From Gemmatimonadota bacterium (GTDB lineage: Bacteria > Gemmatimonadota > Gemmatimonadetes > Longimicrobiales > Gaopeijiaceae), in NCBI GenBank assembly GCA_002731735.1, contig PCCM01000054.1:4613-11576 (forward strand): a stretch of 6,964 bases of DNA, given 5' to 3'. Numbering within the stretch: position 1 is the first letter of the stretch; every line of letters begins with the position of its first letter. The translations under genes and the position numbers were made by a program. Below, piece after piece: positions 4,530 to 6,964 of the stretch. Under the pieces are notes generated by a model, which searched no databases, was not told where the DNA came from, and saw nothing but the letters and a program-made list of their open reading frames with translations.

Positions 4530-6905
4530 CTACTGCAGAACCGTACGCGCCCGTTTACGCAGGATGAAGATGCCTTCCATGCGGCTGGTCACGACAATGA
4601 TCCCGCTCTCGAAGAACGGATAGTTACTCCACGAGCCGCCGAACCCGGCTTCGTCAGCCGATCCCGGAACGGTATCGAAGAAGCTTACCAGCACGGGGTT
4701 CTCCCGGTCCGAGATGTCCAGGATGCGCAAACCGCTCACGTAGTTGGATTGGTACATGAGGTCGCCCAGGATGTAGAGATTGTGGTCCGTGGACGCGTTG
4801 TCGGCGAGGTACTCCCTGACGAGAATCGGATCGTCCAGATCGGCTACGTCCCAAATCAACGTCCGTGTTTGGTCGACAAGACCGTTGAGCTCGTCGAGCT
4901 CGTCGTTGGTGTAGAAGTAGCGGTGTTCGTCGTCCAGCCAGCCCTGATGGACGTAGGCGACGTTGGGATACGTCGGAGCGGAGATTGAGACCGGAGCGGC
5001 TTTGTCCGTGACGTCGGCGATGCTCAACGCCGTCTCGTTCGCGGCGAAACAGATCTCCTGGCCCTGGTGCTCCTCGTCGGGGCCGTGGTAGATGACACAC
5101 TGGGCGTCGTGGGTGTAGCCCGTGTTCTGACGGCCTGTGCCCATATCCTGGAAACAGCCGACGAAAACGGGAGTCCGTGGATCCTGGATGTTGATCATGT
5201 GAAGGCCGCCGCCGCAGGTTTCGCCGCCCTCACTCGCCCCCACTGCGTAGGCGAAGCCGGTCTCCTCGTTGATTACGACGTTGTGGGCACTCGCGATCCC
5301 GCTGTAGTGAGCGTCCTCCTCGAAGGTCACGGGGTCCCCTGTGACCTCCCTCAGCTTGGTGAGGTCGAAGATCTGCATGCCGTGGGGACCTGAGCCATCG
5401 GCTACGATGAAGGCGTGGTCTCGATAGACCTTGATGTCCCTCCAGCGGCCCGCTGTGGCGCCCTCGGGTATCGGCAGGCTTCCCAAGTACCTTGGATTGA
5501 GGGGGTCACTGACGTCTACGAAGGAGGTGCCATCGTAACGCCCAACCAGCGCGTATTCCCCACCCGAGTCCGGGTCGGTCCATCCCCAAAGGTCGTTCAC
5601 GTTGACACCGCGTGCACCCCCACCCAGATCGGCGAGGGAGAGGAACGACAAGAGGTCCACGTCGCTGCAGCCGAAGGCGCCTGCTGCCCCCGCCTCGCAG
5701 TCTACCTGGACGCCGGTGATCGAGGCGAAGGTGACGTCCGGCTCTTTGAACACCTTTCCGGTCTGTAACCACCCTCCGTCTTGACGCTCGAAGATGGCCA
5801 CCGAACCGAGCTCGAAGTCGTCCAACAGAATTCCCACCGCGGCGAGATCGTCCTGGACCGCGAGGTTGGTGCCGAACTGTTCCGTCGGCGCAAGATCGTC
5901 GGCGATGAGCTTGGTGGCCCCCGTCCACTCCCCGGTGGGGCCGCGATCCATCATGTAGACCCGTCCCTCGACAGCGGACGCCCCGGGAGCGCCGAACCAC
6001 GCTTCGTCGGCACCGAAGTACAGGGCTGCCCCCAGCCCGGTCCCCGCGTAACCTCCATCGAAAGCCTGCAGGATGAGGCTTGCCCGCCACTCGCCGGTCG
6101 AGTCGTCATGGGAGAACTCGAACACGATATCCAGGCCCGCGGCTGCGACCAGAGCGACGCCTCCATCCAGCCCAACGGCCGCGCCGAAACCGCTGTTAGG
6201 GCTGGTCCCCGGCAGCGTGAGCTTGTCCTGCTCCAACCAGTCCCCAGTTGCTTCGTCACGCTGGAAGACGTATGCGGCTCCGTTCCCGTTGCCCTGCCGG
6301 GGCGTACCGATAAGAGCGAGATCACCTTCCACTGCGATCGACATTCCGAAGGACTCGTTGGGCCCGACGTCGCTGCCCATCAGCTTGTCGGTCTCGCTCC
6401 AACGACGGGTGGTGGGGTCCCGTTCGAATACGTATACCGCTCCACGGGCCTCCGAATTTGCCCACGAAGCCGTAAAGAAGTGGTCTCCATCCGCCGCCGA
6501 GATCCGACCGATGGAATTTCCCACGTAGGCATCACTCGCAGTCAGAATCTGTGTCTCGCGCCACTGGTCGCTTCCATCTTTCTCGAACACGTAGATCGCC
6601 TCGAGAATGGTCGAACCGACCAGGAGCTGTTCCCCCGCGAGTGTCACGGTCCTGCCGAAATGGTCCCCTGCGGCCGAGTTGGATGCCTCCAATCTTTGGA
6701 CCTCAATCCAGGGTCCACCGGAATCCTTCCGGTAGACGTAGACGTACCCAGGCGAGGTTTCATTCAAGGACTCGCCGACCATCACCTCGTCGCCTCCCAC
6801 GGCTAGAGACACTTCCCATCCCTCCTGCCCGGCGAGGGATGCTGCCGTTAGGAGGCTCAATGCCAGGAAGCCCCACTTCACGCTCAATTCCGTCACTGCT
6901 TCCAC
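4530..6905 (-). CDS. Exported FG-GAP repeat / choice-of-anchor B (LVIVD) double-propeller protein
   Basis: A 791-residue predicted exported protein of unknown function. Residues 10-25 form a hydrophobic signal segment (K10 then WGFLALSLLTAASLAG). Residues about 31-373 hold seven FG-GAP-like units of about 50 residues, each roughly FG...V..DD...VG......G.VYVF.R...W, centred near 31-57, 80-107, 129-160, 182-215, 236-264, 287-319 and 340-373; seven such units would close a beta-propeller. From about 395 to 783 the sequence is choice-of-anchor B/LVIVD type: GVNVNDLWGW (433-442), FVDVSDPLNPRYLGSLP (462-478), SAHNVVINEETG (539-550), TGYTHDAQC (595-603), NVAYVHQGW (648-656), LRILDISDRENPV (726-738). 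The protein stops right after this domain (LRKRARTVLQ), with no sorting tail. All six cysteines (403, 413, 564, 584, 603, 619) lie in the second half. The listed start is GTG; in-frame GTG codons at residues 4 and 9 are alternatives, and residue 9 would give a tighter signal peptide behind GGAA. It probably acts outside the cytoplasm in adhesion or binding, but no function is established. Confidence 0.85.
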   Translation of the reverse strand: MEAVTELSVKWGFLALSLLTAASLAGQEGWEVSLAVGGDEVMVGESLNETSPGYVYVYRKDSGGPWIEVQRLEASNSAAGDHFGRTVTLAGEQLLVGSTILEAIYVFEKDGSDQWRETQILTASDAYVGNSIGRISAADGDHFFTASWANSEARGAVYVFERDPTTRRWSETDKLMGSDVGPNESFGMSIAVEGDLALIGTPRQGNGNGAAYVFQRDEATGDWLEQDKLTLPGTSPNSGFGAAVGLDGGVALVAAAGLDIVFEFSHDDSTGEWRASLILQAFDGGYAGTGLGAALYFGADEAWFGAPGASAVEGRVYMMDRGPTGEWTGATKLIADDLAPTEQFGTNLAVQDDLAAVGILLDDFELGSVAIFERQDGGWLQTGKVFKEPDVTFASITGVQVDCEAGAAGAFGCSDVDLLSFLSLADLGGGARGVNVNDLWGWTDPDSGGEYALVGRYDGTSFVDVSDPLNPRYLGSLPIPEGATAGRWRDIKVYRDHAFIVADGSGPHGMQIFDLTKLREVTGDPVTFEEDAHYSGIASAHNVVINEETGFAYAVGASEGGETCGGGLHMINIQDPRTPVFVGCFQDMGTGRQNTGYTHDAQCVIYHGPDEEHQGQEICFAANETALSIADVTDKAAPVSISAPTYPNVAYVHQGWLDDEHRYFYTNDELDELNGLVDQTRTLIWDVADLDDPILVREYLADNASTDHNLYILGDLMYQSNYVSGLRILDISDRENPVLVSFFDTVPGSADEAGFGGSWSNYPFFESGIIVVTSRMEGIFILRKRARTVLQ

Positions 6906-6931
6906 CCGTCAAAAGGTCCGTGATTGGATGT

Positions 6932-6958
6932 CGCGCCGGCCCGATCGATGGCGGCGCG
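6932..6958. repeat. GC-rich inverted repeat upstream of gene 5
   Basis: CGCGCCG at 6932-6938 pairs with CGGCGCG at 6952-6958 across a 13-base loop that contains the palindrome CGATCG (6942-6947). It lies 27 bases upstream of the GTG start of the minus-strand gene. It could be a leader hairpin, an operator or the terminator of a gene beyond the right edge; only TT follows it on the plus strand before the window ends, so a T-run cannot be judged. Confidence 0.3.
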
Positions 6959-6964
6959 TTGCAC

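Noticed and set aside
5781..6806. A 341-codon open frame on the plus strand opposite gene 5
   Set aside because: It lies entirely inside the FG-GAP-coding region on the other strand, shows no motif, and long antisense frames are common at this G+C content.
1..6964. Mobile elements, tRNA/rRNA genes, CRISPR arrays, toxin-antitoxin or defence genes
   Set aside because: I looked for transposase or integrase motifs, terminal repeats, regularly spaced repeats and tRNA-like cloverleafs on both strands and saw none; nearly all sequence is accounted for by the five genes.

Overview
The window is GC-rich (roughly 60-65% G+C by eye) bacterial chromosome, densely packed with five protein-coding genes and no RNA gene, insertion sequence, CRISPR array or integrase that I can see. 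Gene content (two LVIVD-type secreted propeller proteins, one with an FG-GAP half, a Tat-exported PhoX/DUF839 protein, a kynureninase-like PLP enzyme and a WWOX/retinol-dehydrogenase-like SDR) and the style of the proteins resemble what I know of marine or soil Gemmatimonadota. That assignment is inference from gene flavour, not from a marker gene.

Layout: (1) positions 1-744, plus strand: the C-terminal 247 residues of an LVIVD-repeat protein whose start lies left of the window. (2) 767-2170, plus strand: a Tat-signal PhoX/DUF839-family protein, 22 bases downstream and probably in the same operon. (3) 2215-3417, minus strand: a kynureninase-like PLP enzyme, convergent with gene 2. (4) 3607-4512, plus strand: a short-chain dehydrogenase, divergent from gene 3 across a 189-base spacer that holds a good minus-strand promoter candidate and a clear plus-strand ribosome binding site. 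(5) 4530-6905, minus strand: a 791-residue exported protein made of about seven FG-GAP-like repeats followed by a choice-of-anchor B / LVIVD domain, convergent with gene 4 across only 17 bases. The last 59 bases are the upstream region of gene 5 and contain one GC-rich inverted repeat.

How they fit together: three of the five products are predicted to be exported beta-propeller proteins (LVIVD, PhoX-type, FG-GAP plus LVIVD), so most of the window is devoted to the cell envelope or extracellular space. Genes 3 and 4 are cytosolic enzymes and could share the intergenic control region, but nothing visible connects their chemistry: no other tryptophan/kynurenine gene and no lipid or retinoid gene accompanies them. 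I find no evidence of a new multi-gene defence or mobile system. The points most worth following up are the double-propeller architecture of gene 5, the altered N-terminal motif of the kynureninase-like enzyme, and the missing tetrad asparagine in the WWOX-like SDR.
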